Shown here one piece after another: positions 10,441 to 22,302 of a stretch of 32,989 nucleotides of DNA. The notes beneath the pieces are model-generated. The model was not told the DNA's origin and did not search any database. It saw nothing but the letters and a program-made list of their open reading frames with translations. The stretch's first letter is position 1; each line of letters opens with the position of its first letter. Origin of the DNA: Chara braunii (taxonomy: Eukaryota > Streptophyta > Charophyceae > Charales > Characeae); assembly GCA_003427395.1 (NCBI GenBank), contig BFEA01000261.1, forward strand, positions 1,570,365 through 1,603,353, in the 5' to 3' direction. Made by a program: the position numbers and the translations under genes.

Positions 10441-10985
10441 GTCGCGCTGTCGGGCGGCTGCCTACCAGCCTGATACTCCTTTTGATGGATGAAACATTTT
10501 TTTGGTGTCCTTTCTTTTAATTTTTTTATTTTTGCATGAGGGGGGGAATGTGTGAGCGAGAGGGACTGAGGCTTGTAAGGGTCTTCTGGGGTTTTCGGAT
10601 CCTTGTACTAACTTCTGAACCAGGAAGGACGCTGACTCTGGAAGTCGCAAGCCGGATCGTGTGGGCAACAAAAATCGGAGTTTTAAAGCCATACTCAAGG
10701 AGCGGAGAGATTGGCAAAGCTTGGGGCAGGGCCTGTCAGGGGCCATCGGGAAATGACGGGAATCCGAAGAGCTGGTTGCAGAACGCTGTGGGGCTTTGGC
10801 TTCGCAACGGGTCAAACAACAAAGCGTCACCGAAAGATGCACGCACGGGAAGGTCCGGTGTAGAAGAGGGAACGCGGGCGACGAAGCGAGGGGAGGTAGT
10901 GGCCTCTACCGACAAAGTGAAGGATGACAATTGCCTCCACAGAGGAGAGCGGGCGGAAGTGAGTCAATCATGCGCCAAGAAAGTG

Positions 10986-11330
10986 ATCCTCAAGATACGA
11001 GCTCACCAAGTAAGATGAGAAGGTGAACGGGCGGACCCTAGTGTGAACGCACCAAGAACAAAGAAGGCGAACAGACTAACCAGAATGCACAAAAGTAGAG
11101 AAATCCTCAAGATGCGAGCTCAAGATGAGAAGGTGAACGGGCTGACCCGGGTGTGAAAGCACCAAGAATAGAGAAGGCGGACAAACTGACCAGAATGCAC
11201 AAAAGACGAGAAATCCTCAAGATGCGAGCTCACCAAGTAAGGTGAGAAGGTGAACAGGCTGACTCGGGTACGGGCGCGCCGAGAACAAAGAAGGCGAGCG
11301 AGTTGAAGGGAGTCCGAATGTACCTAGGTA
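10986..11330 (+). repeat. Minisatellite, about 117 bp x 3
   Basis: ATCCTCAAGAT(A/G)CGAGCTCA begins units at 10986, 11103 and 11213. Unit 2 lacks seven bases (CCAAGTA), so its period is 110 rather than 117. Unit 3 decays after about 11290. The frame open at 10536-11018 enters the first unit and is not credible as a gene. Confidence 0.85.
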
Positions 11331-11593
11331 AGGAATCAGCCGGGTGCGTACTGATTAAAGCAAGGGCAAATCAAGATCGGAGAGCGGGCCAAATGCGGGA
11401 AGACGAACGGGTCGTCCATAACAACAGCGCGTCAAGATTAAAAAACGAGCTGAAGGCGGGGTGCCTAAGGGAGAAGGGAAGCGAGGGAACTCGCGCCAAG
11501 CTTACTGTGGAGCATGCGAAGACGAGAGGAAGCGCGTGAAGAGGATGCTGTGGTTGGCGGAGGAGGGGTGAGTTTGGATCGCAAAATATAAGG

Positions 11594-11712
11594 CGAAAAG
11601 CGGGAAAATGTGAAAAATTTGGTGAGGACGGATCGCGGGTGCAAAACGAAAAGCGGGAAAATATGAAAAATTTGGTGACGCAAAGAGCGGGGAAATATGA
11701 AAAATCTGGTGA
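11594..11712 (+). repeat. Short tandem repeat GAAAAGCGGGAAAATATG, 3 copies
   Basis: Three copies of a block of about 31 bases, from GAAAAGCGGGAAAAT(A/G)TGAA to TTTGGTGA, lie at about 11594-11624, 11647-11677 and 11680-11712, with unequal spacers. Confidence 0.8.
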
Positions 11713-11969
11713 AAGAGGTGGGCTGATCGCGAGCACAAAATTAAGAAGTTTGGAAAGCTGTTTTGATTGGAGGAGGCAGAGGAAGCAAGCATCGATGCAA
11801 GGGGGGGCGAGAGGGAAAGGGAGAGTATATAAGGAGAGTGGGGAAGAGAGAAGGGGGGAGAATTGAGATGCACGGGTCGGCAGTGCGCATTCGGGCGCCC
11901 GAACGCATGAGGAAAGCTTCGTTGTCGCCCGGTCACGCATCGGTGAAGTAGGGGAGACCGAGTGGGAGA

Positions 11970-12414
11970 GAAGGGGGGAGAGAGATAGAGAGGGTGAGGG
12001 AGAGAGACGGGAACGGGCGAAGGGGTTCAAGTTTCGTTTTCCATCGCGCACGAGGGAGGTCAGGCTACAGAGAGGGAGAGAAGGGGAGAGAGAGATAGAG
12101 AAGGTGAGAGAGAGAGACGGGAACGGGCGAAGGCGTTCGAGTTTCGCTTTCCATCGCGCACGAGGGAGTTCCAGCTACCGAGAGAGAGAGAACGGGAGGG
12201 AGAGATAAGAGTGGATGGGAGAGAGGCGGGAACGGGTGAAGGCGTTCGGGTTTTCGTTTTCCACCACGCACTAAGGAGTTCCGGCTACAGAAAGGGAGAG
12301 AACGGGAGAGAAAGATAGAGAGGGCGTGAGAGAGAGAGAGAGAGAGAGAGGAGCGGGTGAAGGCGCTCGGGTTTCGTTCGAGCACGGAGTTCCGGCTTCC
12401 GAGAGAGAAAGAAC

Positions 12415-12420
<6 letters not shown>
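11970..12420 (+). repeat. Minisatellite with exact 110-bp period, 4 copies
   Basis: The anchor AGAGATAGAG (or one-base variants) occurs at 11981, 12091, 12201 and 12311, exactly 110 bases apart. Each unit has a GA-rich half and a complex half (GGGAACGGGCGAAGGCGTTC, then TTTCGTTTTCCATCGCGCAC). A pure GA tract follows at 12415-12450. The long minus frames here read as Ser/Leu/Pro low complexity and are artefacts of the repeat. Confidence 0.9.
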
Positions 12421-12449
<29 letters not shown>

Positions 12450-12786
12450 AGAAGGAAGAACAAGTGAGGGACAGAGAGCGTCTGGCCACTGCGAGAGAGA
12501 GAGGACGAGAAAGGGGAAGAGAGAAGGAGGGGAGGGAGAAGAAGTCCGGAGGTAGCCACCGAGCGAGGTAGGTGGCGGGTTCAAAACGAGTCAGACTCTG
12601 TGCGCTTGGCGTCATTCTTGCTGGTTGAACTTCGAGACTATCGTTGATCTTGGAGAGACCGAGCAAATTGAGTCAGGGCGCTCGCGCACTTACTACCTCG
12701 ATCTCGCCTATGCTCCTCGACCAAGCGGCATGTTCTTTGTGGTGGAGTTCATAGAGTACGACTGAGGGCCATGATTGTTTGAAGTG

Positions 12787-12944
12787 TTTTTTTTTTTTTT
12801 TTNNNNNNNNNNNNNNNNNNNNNNNNNNNNNNNNNNNNNNNNNNNNNNNNNNNNNNNNNNNNNNNNNNNNNNNNNNNNNNNNNNNNNNNNNNNNNNNNNN
12901 NNNNNNNNNNNNNNNNNNNNNNNNNNNNNNNNNNNNNNNNNNNN
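12787..12944. other. T16 run followed by a 142-base assembly gap
   Basis: Sixteen T precede N at 12803-12944. The gap probably hides a longer homopolymer or repeat that the assembly could not cross. Confidence 0.95.
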
Positions 12945-13175
12945 CGTCCCTTACATGGGCAGAATTTGAACCATATCAGAAAGACAGAGTTGTGGAATAT
13001 TCCTGCCAGCATTGATTACACTGGGGGCCAGGGGATTGACTGAGAAGGATGTTGGGGGGGGTGGAGGAGAGCCTCTTCACCCTGAAACTGGCGCCAGATA
13101 CCTGCTGCTACACCCTGGTTCCTCCCACCCCCTACCTTTGAGATATGCCCTCCATCCCATTGCATGTCTACCACC

Positions 13176-13371
13176 TGCTGGAAACCGGGTCCAGCGTCCC
13201 TCTTAAGAAAAACATGAGCTGAGTTGCGGAAGAACACAGGTGCTGGAAACCGGGTCCAGCATCCCATCACTTTCTGTTATTGTAGACCTGTTGGTTGCGT
13301 TGTCCAGCGTCTCTCTTAAGAAAAACATGAGATAAGTTAAAAAGAACACAGGTGACCTGTTGGTTGCGTTG
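13176..13371. repeat. Compound tandem repeat at the LINE 3' end
   Basis: Unit A (65 bp) starts TGCTGGAAACCGGGTCCAGC at 13176 and restarts at 13241. Unit B (69 bp) starts GACCTGTTGGTTGCGTT at 13285 and restarts at 13354. Both units share a core, CTCTTAAGAAAAACATGAG followed by AGAACACAGGT, so they are diverged forms of one repeat. A further CTGCTGGAAAACGGGCCCAT at about 13435 and the phrase CCATTGCATGTC at both 13158 and 13492 tie the array to the terminal segment of the minus-strand LINE. Confidence 0.75.
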
Positions 13372-13475
13372 GACATGCCTCTTCAGTCTGCAGCAGACCG
13401 CCACACCCCTAGCACCTGGGGAGAGGAGCGTCACCTGCTGGAAAACGGGCCCATGGTCCTTGTCTGAGACCCTTC

Positions 13476-14930
13476 TCACTCCGCACCGTACCATTGCATG
13501 TCAACCATCGCCAGCTGGTGGGGCGGAAAAGGGTCGGGAAAATCTGTGGCTGGCCGCAGCAGGGTCTTCTGTCGCACCGTAGTCCAATCTCTGAAGCGCA
13601 TAGAGTAGTCTCTTCTGAACTCGTCCTGGTTGCTTTCCTGTTTGGGCTTGCCATCCCAACAAACGAATGCAATCCAGCCCCCGTTCTTGCTGCCCAGCCA
13701 GTCCCCCGCAAATTGCTGAATAGCCTGTGTTATGTCTCTTGATTCATGGAACAGCTCAAGTTGGTTTTTAACTTTTTGCCATTGTACTCTGAGTTCTTGT
13801 TGGATGTCTTGTTTTATCATGTCTATTACCTCTTCCCCTTCTATGCGAACCCCCTCTATTGCATGGGTACAACGTTTCCTCCAGAGGGCCCACATGACCA
13901 CTCTCCTCCCTAACCTGAACATATTGTTTTCAAAAGTATTGTCGGTGGGGGAGGTCCATGCCTCGCATAATATCGCTCTCCAGTCCCATGGCCAGTTGGA
14001 GTCGGTGGCCAACCGTGTCCAGATTCTATCCCACCACCGCCATGTAAGCACGGCTCCCGGGCACTACATGAAAATATGTTGTATGGTTTTTGGAATTCTG
14101 CGGGAGGGGAAGGCGAAGTGACACGACTTAAACCACGGCAACGCCTGTCCTTTTGTTCCAGGTATGTGAGATTGATCAACCAATCATTGGTGGGCAGGCA
14201 GCGATGTTCTATCTGCCATTGTAGTGAAGCCATCTTCGCTGGGGACGTTGTGGCGGTGAACCATCGAATGGGTCGGATTGCCTTTGATCCTGCATTCAGA
14301 TGAGACCTCCATCGAGCCTTCACTGTTTCTTTTATGTTCACCTTTGGTCGCAGCAGCCGATAGGCAGCCTTTACTGTTAGGGTATGCAGCTTGACATTCT
14401 CCCCTGACCTGCGTTTTCGTAGTGGGGACCACTGCCATTCCTTGGGATCGAAGGGGAGCTCAGCCACGGGGGTGTTCGGTTGATATACAATCCGCGCGTC
14501 TTTGTCCTGCAACACACGGATCCTGTGCAGGTCAGAGTTTCTCCACCATCTCACAACGTCTGGGGTGTATCGGGTGAGCACGTTGTCCTTACCAATGTAA
14601 AAGAGATTGGTCAAGGTTTCATTCGCTTGCACCTCCACCACGTTGCCTACACTCTCCGGATCACCTGGGGCTGTTACCCAGTCCCCTTCTGCCAGGCGTG
14701 GCCCTCTGCGCAAGATGTGGACCCAGTCTAGGGGAATAGAAAAGATCAAGGTCTCAATGTGTTCTTCCACTTTGTGACAATACTTTAGTGCGGTCCTTAG
14801 CTGCTGTGCCGATTTCCAGTCCCCCACGTTGGAGTCCCATATCCCTTACTATCTTTAAGGGAATAGCGGGTTTGGCGTCACGCTCCCGCCAGACACGGCT
14901 GCCACTCTTGGGAACGAGTTGGGGACACCA
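13476..14930 (-). pseudogene. LINE 3' end: RT zinc-binding (zf-RVT) region
   Basis: This is the C-terminal region of a non-LTR retrotransposon polyprotein. From about 14930 the frame DAKPAIPLKIVRDMG shifts near 14848 into GDWKSAQQLR. It then runs through VKAAYRLL, PAKMASLQWQIEHRCLP and NDWLINL, typical of the segment before the zf-RVT domain. Another frame change near 14140 leads to QHIFM, a TAG at 14064-14066 and then CP, TWRWWDRIW, PWPWDWR and GGWIAFVCW, ending near 13476. The sister copy at 32.3 kb has CAG at the TAG position. Two frameshifts and a nonsense codon make it dead. Upstream RT parts lie beyond a 1-kb insert. Confidence 0.85.
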
Positions 14931-14959
14931 GGGATGGGCCCGGCAGAAACCCGGGGCGT

Positions 14960-16030
<1,071 letters not shown>

Positions 16031-16480
16031 TTACCGGTCCGTGATCCTTCTGTTCCCCAAAAGGGGTTGGTGCGCCACCTCTTCCCACCCAGTTGGTCGG
16101 GGTTTGTCAAGTAGCGGAAGTTGGCGCCAAGTTTTCAACACCCGGGCCCAGAAGTCATCCTTGACCAAGTTCGAACGGGCTGTGTCCTGGTACGGGACTC
16201 GCCCGTTCCGACGGGGCCGTGACACTGTCCAGTAAGGTCTTCTAGCCAGGTCAGTGGGTTGACCCCCTGCGGTGCCTGAGGGGTGAGTCTAGCTATTTGT
16301 TGCAATGCAAGGGCCCTCCACGGGAGATGTTGCCTGAAGAGTAGTCTTCGGATCCATTGGATTGTCAATGCCTTGATCAGGGTGTCCGGGTCTAGGATCC
16401 CCATGCCCCCTTTGTCTTTTGGTTGGATCACCGATTGCCAGGCTACTATCAGGTCATTCTTCTCATCTCCATGAGCTGGT
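16031..16480 (-). pseudogene. LINE RT C-terminal fragment
   Basis: The minus frame from about 16475 reads EKNDLIVAWQSVIQPK then GGMGILDPD. This matches the LINE pattern of VAW...PK..GG(L/M)GI.D that follows the RT core, and is followed by ALTIQWIRRLLF. After a frame change near 16230 it continues with DFWARVLKTWRQL to about 16031. Strand and order fit with the 13.5-14.9 kb fragment as one element. The catalytic RT core is not present upstream, where 16480-17150 shows no LINE motif. Confidence 0.75.
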
Positions 16481-18400
16481 GGAGTGCTATTTGGGTGGAA
16501 ATGACAATTTGAGGTTCGTTAGAGGGACCTTGTTCAAGATGTCAAGGTGTTCGATGTCAGCAGAAGTGCGGACACCTTGCTCTCTGCGACTCCCCAGAGA
16601 AAAGGCTACTGGGGCTTTTTGCCTGTGGGGAGGCTGGCTCATGGCTGTCCTAGCGCTTCGGGCAGAATGGGTGTGCTCACCCTATGCTTCTGACAGGTCT
16701 GTTTTGGAAGGTGCCTTCCAGGGGCTGCAGGTGATTGTGACATGTCCAGGAGTGCAACATACTGCACTTGTTGCGACCTTCCTCGAGGGAGAAGCTGTTG
16801 TGAGAGTGGTCATCCCTTGGGTATAAGACTGCCTTGTGGCTAATACTCTAGCTACGTAAGGGATGGGTGTGGTTGTCATTCTTCCTTGGTGGGGTTGGGG
16901 CAGTTTGGGAAGCTCTTGGGAACGGTGTCGGAGGACGCGGTGTCCCGGCCCTCCGCTGTGTACCAAGCACTCGGTCACTCGCTTCTAGGTACGGGATGTC
17001 AAACTACATATCTTCTTTGCAAATGCGGCACCAGCTCGCAGGGTCACACAGGAACGACCGACCCTGTTGTTGAGTTTCCAGTGGTACCCTACGGTCTCGA
17101 CACCTGCCTTACGTTGGACCAGCCTATAGTCGAAACGACCGTCACGTTTGCCTAGTACGACAGAAAAGGGGGTAGCACGGGCACACTCTGACACGGCGGG
17201 GCCCCGATGGTCATGATTTGGGCTAAGATTATAGAGGGGAAAGCGGTAGTCGGTTCAGTTTCCTTAATCGCGCTCCGAGTGCCTCCAACTAAGTTATGGG
17301 TTGTACGCATGGAGTTGCCGTTACTATTGAACAGGAAAGAATTAAAGAAGGAGAAGGAAAAGAGAAAATAAAGAGAGAAGGGAAGTCGTGGGTCAGATCT
17401 GCGTGATGGTGAAAAGCCTGGAAATAACCCTTTCAAACTACGCGTCAGGCCTATGTAGCTGGTTTATGGGTTAGGTACACGGTCTTCATTGTCAAGCAAG
17501 AAGGGATTAAGGAAAGAAAGAAAAGTAAAAGGGGGAGTCGTGAATCTTACCTGCAGGCAGATTCAGGTCGTCGCTTCAATTCAGAATGATTTAACCGCGG
17601 CTCAACAATTTTTCCTTTCTTTATTGGATTTCTTCTAATACAATGATTATCATTACTAACTTTTAAGTTTTGTGGAACTCAGTTTCCCCTTTCGGCCTGT
17701 CAATTCGTGGGAAGGCTAACGGGTCAATTTCGAACGGTGATTGCCATCTGATGGCTTAGACTGGCCCGATCGTTTACTTCCCGCCCTACAGTCGAATTGC
17801 TCGGTTGAGGATCACGCAGTAAGACCCCAAAAGAGGGGCGGCCCACGACCGCATTGGTAGGAAGCTTATCAACCTCAGTGGAAGGTCATAAGCCCCTCCT
17901 TACCATCGGACACAGGCACCCAATAGGAGTGGACCGACGATGTGTTTTTGTGAGGGGAGGTGTGCGCGTCGGTATCCCGTTATGGGACCGCTACTTTCGG
18001 CCTGCTGTCACGTCGCAAAGATTAATGACTGATAGTAGTGCTCCGACCGTTGAGCTTCATACTCTTGTTTTTGTTTATGAAATTATTTGAATTTACTCTG
18101 ACTTATTATTTTTGGAGCTTTTTTTTATGAGAGAAAACGGAAAGGGTCAATTTAAAAGCTTCGTTTAGACCGCGGAGCGCGAAGAGTGTGGTGAGTGACG
18201 AATCCTATAAAGTGCGGAGAAAGAGCCATAGGAGATCGCTTTTCGTCTTAAGAAGTGCCAGATGCGCCCTCCACTTTCTGAGAGCTGGGACGCAGCTCGA
18301 GGCTAACCGCTTCAGTAGCAACCTGCGTGTGCTGTGAGCTCTCTAGTAGGTGGCGTGCTATTCCAAGTAGGCGGCTTAGTGTTGTGTAGGATCTGCTGCG
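16481..18400. other. Unassigned stretch with one diverged duplication
   Basis: No credible gene is seen. A plus frame at 16419-16826 overlaps the LINE in antisense and has no motif. Two blocks at about 17287-17420 and 17454-17560 look like diverged copies: each has TTATGGGTT, a purine-rich run and a GAAGTCGTG or GGAGTCGTG phrase. From 17600 to 17680 and 18060 to 18130 the DNA is A/T-rich. Confidence 0.4.
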
Positions 18401-18406
18401 CTAAGT

Positions 18407-18793
18407 TTGGCTATGGCGTGTAGCAATGGCCTTTTCAGCTATAGGCCGGGCCATCTGAGATTTCACTGGAGTTGGGAGCCCATGCGTGAAGAGGGAGCTA
18501 CAATGGACGCCTGTCTGAGTTACAGCAAGAGTGACGGGCTGGCTAGACTGAAGATCAACGTTTACGGGGGAAAAGAACAGGAGATGAGGGAAGACAAGAA
18601 AATCCAAGGTGTGGTTACTGAGGCCCGCAATCGAGCTGAGCGGAGATGCAGGAGAGATGGAGTGACCGTGGCCCTGAAGGTTACAGCCACCTACCACGAA
18701 GAAGAGACTTCCACAAGTACGACAGAGAGAACAGCAGGAGCTGGACCGAGACTCGGATGCTGAGTCCGAGGCTAGCGATGCGCAGACCCGGTC
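18407..18793 (+). pseudogene. Possible broken ORF with acidic tail
   Basis: The 118-codon frame from ATG 18407 has a charged helical middle (EMREDKKIQGVVTEARNRAE) and a strand-like VTVALKVTATYHEEE. Near 18710-18735 a change of frame leads into an acidic tail, QELDRDSDAESEASDAQ. The combination suggests a once longer protein, perhaps gag-like, but no domain is recognised. It could be a chance frame. Confidence 0.25.
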
Positions 18794-19830
18794 CTAGCAC
18801 GGGCTGGAGCAGTGGCGGAGAGAGCATCCGCTGACCGAGTCCGCAGAGGACGGCCCTGAGGCCGACTCGAGGCGACGGGCGAACAGACCGTAAGGGCCGC
18901 AAGTATGACTGGGTGCGTGTGTCTCAAGGAGATTAAAGAGAGAAGCGGTTATGTACGGTGCCGGAGGGCGGTAGTGTGTGGGACTTAGAGAGGAGGTACG
19001 AACAATGACGGGGGACACACGGTCTACACGTGGCGCGGTCCGGGGCGGTGAAAGGGTCAACGAATGGGGAGACTCAAGGAGAAGTGAGTGGAGCACGAGC
19101 TTGCGAAGGGCAGTTGACGTCAACTGCTGTCTCTATGTTCCCACGTGATATATTGTTAACGTTACACTTCCGTCTGAGCGATGACACTGCGCTGCGCCAT
19201 GCATGGTGGTGGACTGCCTCAATGACCAACTAGTTGCATGTAGGAGAAGGCGGGAAGAGAATCACGCGCGTGCTTAGAGAAGGTCGTTGTCTCTCTCGCA
19301 GTGTTCCGACCGTAGTGGGAAACGCACCTCAGCCTCTCCGGGGTAGCGTTCAATCCAGTTGTCTTCCTGAGTGGAAGATAAGGAGGTTTGCAGGCTTGCG
19401 CGTTCAGCGATGTGCTGTACAGGATCAGTGTGATGGCGCTAGCTATAGCACGTGTGTAAAGGGGAGCGACACGCTGTCGGCCAGCCCCCTCGCCCTTTCC
19501 CCCTCCGCACGCACCCTTCCTCCCACCACGTCTCCTCGTGGCTAGACCTGTCCCACTGAAGCTTTTGCAGGTTTCCGGCAGCGCCGGAGTACTGGAGCTA
19601 CCGAGGTCATCGATACTACCGATCCTGACGTTCCTACGCCGCCTAACGCCCGTTCGCACGGGGCCAGCGCTGAGGCTTTCGAGCGCCTCGCCGACGTTCG
19701 GGCTCGGGGCTCGATCGGCACCGTATCAAGATGAGCCAGACAGCTTGTCCACGCGAGCCCTGTCCCGATGAGCGAGCTTGTTGCACAATCGTACCCGGGT
19801 GGGAATTCGCCAGATAAGGAAGCGGCCCGT
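18794..19830. other. Unassigned GC-rich stretch
   Basis: Overlapping short frames on both strands have no recognisable motif. One plus frame at about 19570-19730 (TGATEVIDTTDPDVPTPPN, then AEAFERLADVRARG) has a protein-like look reminiscent of gag leaders, but it is short and has no ATG. Nothing firm can be called. Confidence 0.35.
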
Positions 19831-19889
19831 GCCCTAGTTTAGCAGAAACTCCGTTTGGAAGCTATCCCGAGCTTGTGAGAGCGGGAGGA

Positions 19890-20705
19890 CCACGCGGCCA
19901 AGCCCTCGAGCGAATTCGACCCCGTGAGTTAAAGGAAGCTTTGATACGACCCACAACGTTTCACCAAGCCCAAAGGCGGTCCCGAACCTGCAGGAACAAA
20001 TACACCCCCTGGCCGAGCTTGTAGGCAAGCCCAACTCGCAAAAGCCCCGACACGAGCTACACAGTTGCCCTAAGAGCGAAGGCAATCTCGTACCTGTGAG
20101 AGTGTGTAGTCCGCGTAGCAGAGCTCGCGTGCGAGCCCGAACCCGCAAGTCCACAAGAGCACCGACACGAGTTACGCTGTCTCCCCAGGTCCCATAGGAA
20201 ATCCCGAATTTGCAAGAAAAGATTACGCAGCGTGGCCGAGCCCGCAGGCGAGCCCGAACCAGCAAGTTTGTAAGTTACACAATCTCCCCAGGTCTCACAG
20301 GAAATCCCGAATTTGCAAGAAGAGAATAAGCAGCGTGGCCGAGCTCATAGGCGAGCGCGAACCTGCAAGTTCACAAGTCGCACAGTCTCCCCAAGCCTCA
20401 CAGGAAATCTCAAATGTTGCAAGAAAAGAGGCGGAGCTCATCTGCAAGTTCGCAAGTCACACAGTCTCCCCAAGCCTCACAGGAAATCTCGGATTTGCAA
20501 AAAAAAGAGTACGCAGAGTGGCCGAGCTCATAGGCGAGCTCGAACCTGCAAGTTCGCAAGTGACACAGTCTCCCCAAGCCTCACAGGAAATCTCGAATTT
20601 GCGAGAAAAGAGTACGCAGCGTGGCTGAGCTCTTAGGCGAGCCCGAGACCGTGAGAACACAAAAGCTCTGACTCACGTTACTCGGTTTCTCCAGGACAAT
20701 CTCGA
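19890..20705 (+). repeat. Tandem array of about 105 bp, eight units
   Basis: Units begin CG(T/C)GGCC(G/A)AGC near 19893, 20008, 20114, 20231, 20334, about 20429 (shortened), 20517 and 20620. The conserved core in the centre is CAGTCTCCCCAAGCCTCACA then GGAAATCTC, followed by TTTGCAAGAAAAGAGTACGC. Central units (20231-20620) are most alike and outer ones are diverged, the pattern expected of an array that turns over in its middle. Frames within it are periodic artefacts. Confidence 0.85.
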
Positions 20706-21098
20706 GTCACATGTACCTTCCAGAGTTCATCAACCGAGTGCCATGTGGCAAAGTAGAAATCACTGTTACAAAGAGGAAACTAAAGAACACTTTTTACCAT
20801 CGACAAGCAGAAGACTCCTGGGACCAAGGAAAAAGGGTGTGGGATGACCTAAATCATGGACCATTCCTTCCAAGCACCTTGCTACTAACAGCAATCAACT
20901 AACCAAGGGACCAGGCAGCACTCAAGGATCACCACTTGGAACTCATATGGAGGACACGGCTGTATCAACTTGTTGCGTACCCACAGCTGACTGGAGTTAT
21001 AAACAGGACTATGTGGAGACAGTGAGGGATAGCTTCCACATGACGCCACACTGATATAGAGTCTTTCCCCAAGAGGTGGTACAAGGAACCAATTAAGC
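20706..21098. other. No gene seen
   Basis: A 63-codon plus frame at 20711-20902 has no motif or homologue I can name. The rest has stops in all frames. Confidence 0.4.
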
Positions 21099-21554
21099 AT
21101 GTCTCTTTGGCCTGCTCCAGGGCCATCATCGCTGGTTGATGCTTTTCACGATAACATGTACCATGTGGGCAAGATGGAAGCCATGTGTGTCCTCCGGACC
21201 GGAAGATGCATCTATGCCCTCGAAGGTGCTGATAAGCAGGCACAGAAATCCTGGGAACTGGGCAAGGAGTTGGCGGAGCTCAGCGTAAGGAAACAAAAAT
21301 GAAAAGCAGTCTTGAGAAGATGGGATGAGTTAGAGGAGATTTGTGAAAGCTTGGTCAGGGCTAGACTCATTACTGCCTTCTCTTGTGCATGGCTCAGGGA
21401 CACCAGGAGAGGAGTACATGCAAGGGTGGCCACTTCAGAGGCGAGGTGGATCAGCCTGAGCTTTGGATACTGGACCAGAGGAGAGGATCTTCCCCATCTT
21501 AGGCTGGCCTCAAAGTTCTTGAATCGTTTCACCCCCTTCACGTCCCCCCAATAG
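21099..21554 (+). pseudogene. 151-codon frame interrupted by one TGA
   Basis: ATG at 21099 opens a frame that continues past a single TGA (21300-21302) to 21554. Both halves are helix-rich and charged (ADKQAQKSWELGKELAELSV; LRRWDELEEICESLVRAR). GTAAGG at about 21289, shortly before the stop, resembles a weak 5' splice site, so an exon boundary is an alternative to a nonsense mutation. I recognise no domain. It is the best candidate in the window for a non-transposon protein, but weak. Confidence 0.3.
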
Positions 21555-22295
21555 CGAGGGCTTGGCAGAACTTAGTTGGTTTGACCTGGACTATGGAGGA
21601 ATAAGGCAGGTAAAAAGCTGCCTGTTTTTGTTTGATATTGGTATTGAATGTATGGATGCTGTCCTGCTGCTGTTGTCAGGTCTAGGATAGGCTTGGTTGA
21701 TTGAGTGTCAAGCATATGTACGAGAAGGTGAAAAGGCCTGTTCTTAATTATATTATGGTTTTGTCTCTGAGATCACTTGGGACACTGAGCCTTCAGCAGC
21801 CAGAGTGGCAGACCTGAAACTCCGGGGCTTCCTCGGGGTAGCGGGCTGCTCACAGCATCAACTCTGTTCTTGCAAAAGGGAAAAAAAAAAAAAGGCTGTG
21901 ACATATCTGGAATTCGACTGCCAGTTAGACAACATACAACGAAGCAAGGCAACACCAGGGCTGACTGTTAGCCCAAATCCGAGGCGGGGACAGGCTGAAA
22001 GAAAGGAAGAGCGGTACCTGTGGTCGATGTGCAATCGATAACAAGGATTCTATGAGATACCCGGCGTGGTGTGTAAGTTCAGCCAATGCATGTTTCTCCA
22101 ATACTCCAAAAAAGGGGGCATTGTATCGGGCATTGTGTCATTTTCGACACAGCGCCCAAAGACCCCAGTTTAGCCATGAAAATTCACTTTCAGGAAGTTT
22201 TTTTTTATGCAGACCTCACAGAGAAACACCCTCAGTCCCCGGAATTTAACACCAAACCAGGGCCATATTTTCCCATCCAAATTGCAGAGTTCAAG
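21555..22295. other. No gene seen
   Basis: There is an A13 run at about 21883, and short frames without motifs at 21773-22249. The stretch leads into the U6-like sequence. Confidence 0.4.
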
Positions 22296-22302
22296 GAGGT
22301 GT

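Noticed and set aside
10536-11018. 160-codon plus frame
   Set aside because: It has no motif, has a long overlapping frame on the opposite strand, and runs into the first minisatellite unit.
11371-12666. Several minus-strand frames of 99-226 codons rich in Ser, Leu, Pro and Phe
   Set aside because: They read the GA-rich minisatellites in antisense; overlapping frames in all phases have the same low complexity, so they are repeat artefacts.
17540-17552. U1 snRNA 5' end (CTTACCTG)
   Set aside because: Only about eight bases match and no U1 stem follows.
20313-20660. Plus and minus frames of 67-107 codons with repeated SPSLTGNL-like phrases
   Set aside because: The periodicity equals that of the 105-bp DNA array; no start, no domain, and both strands show the same effect.
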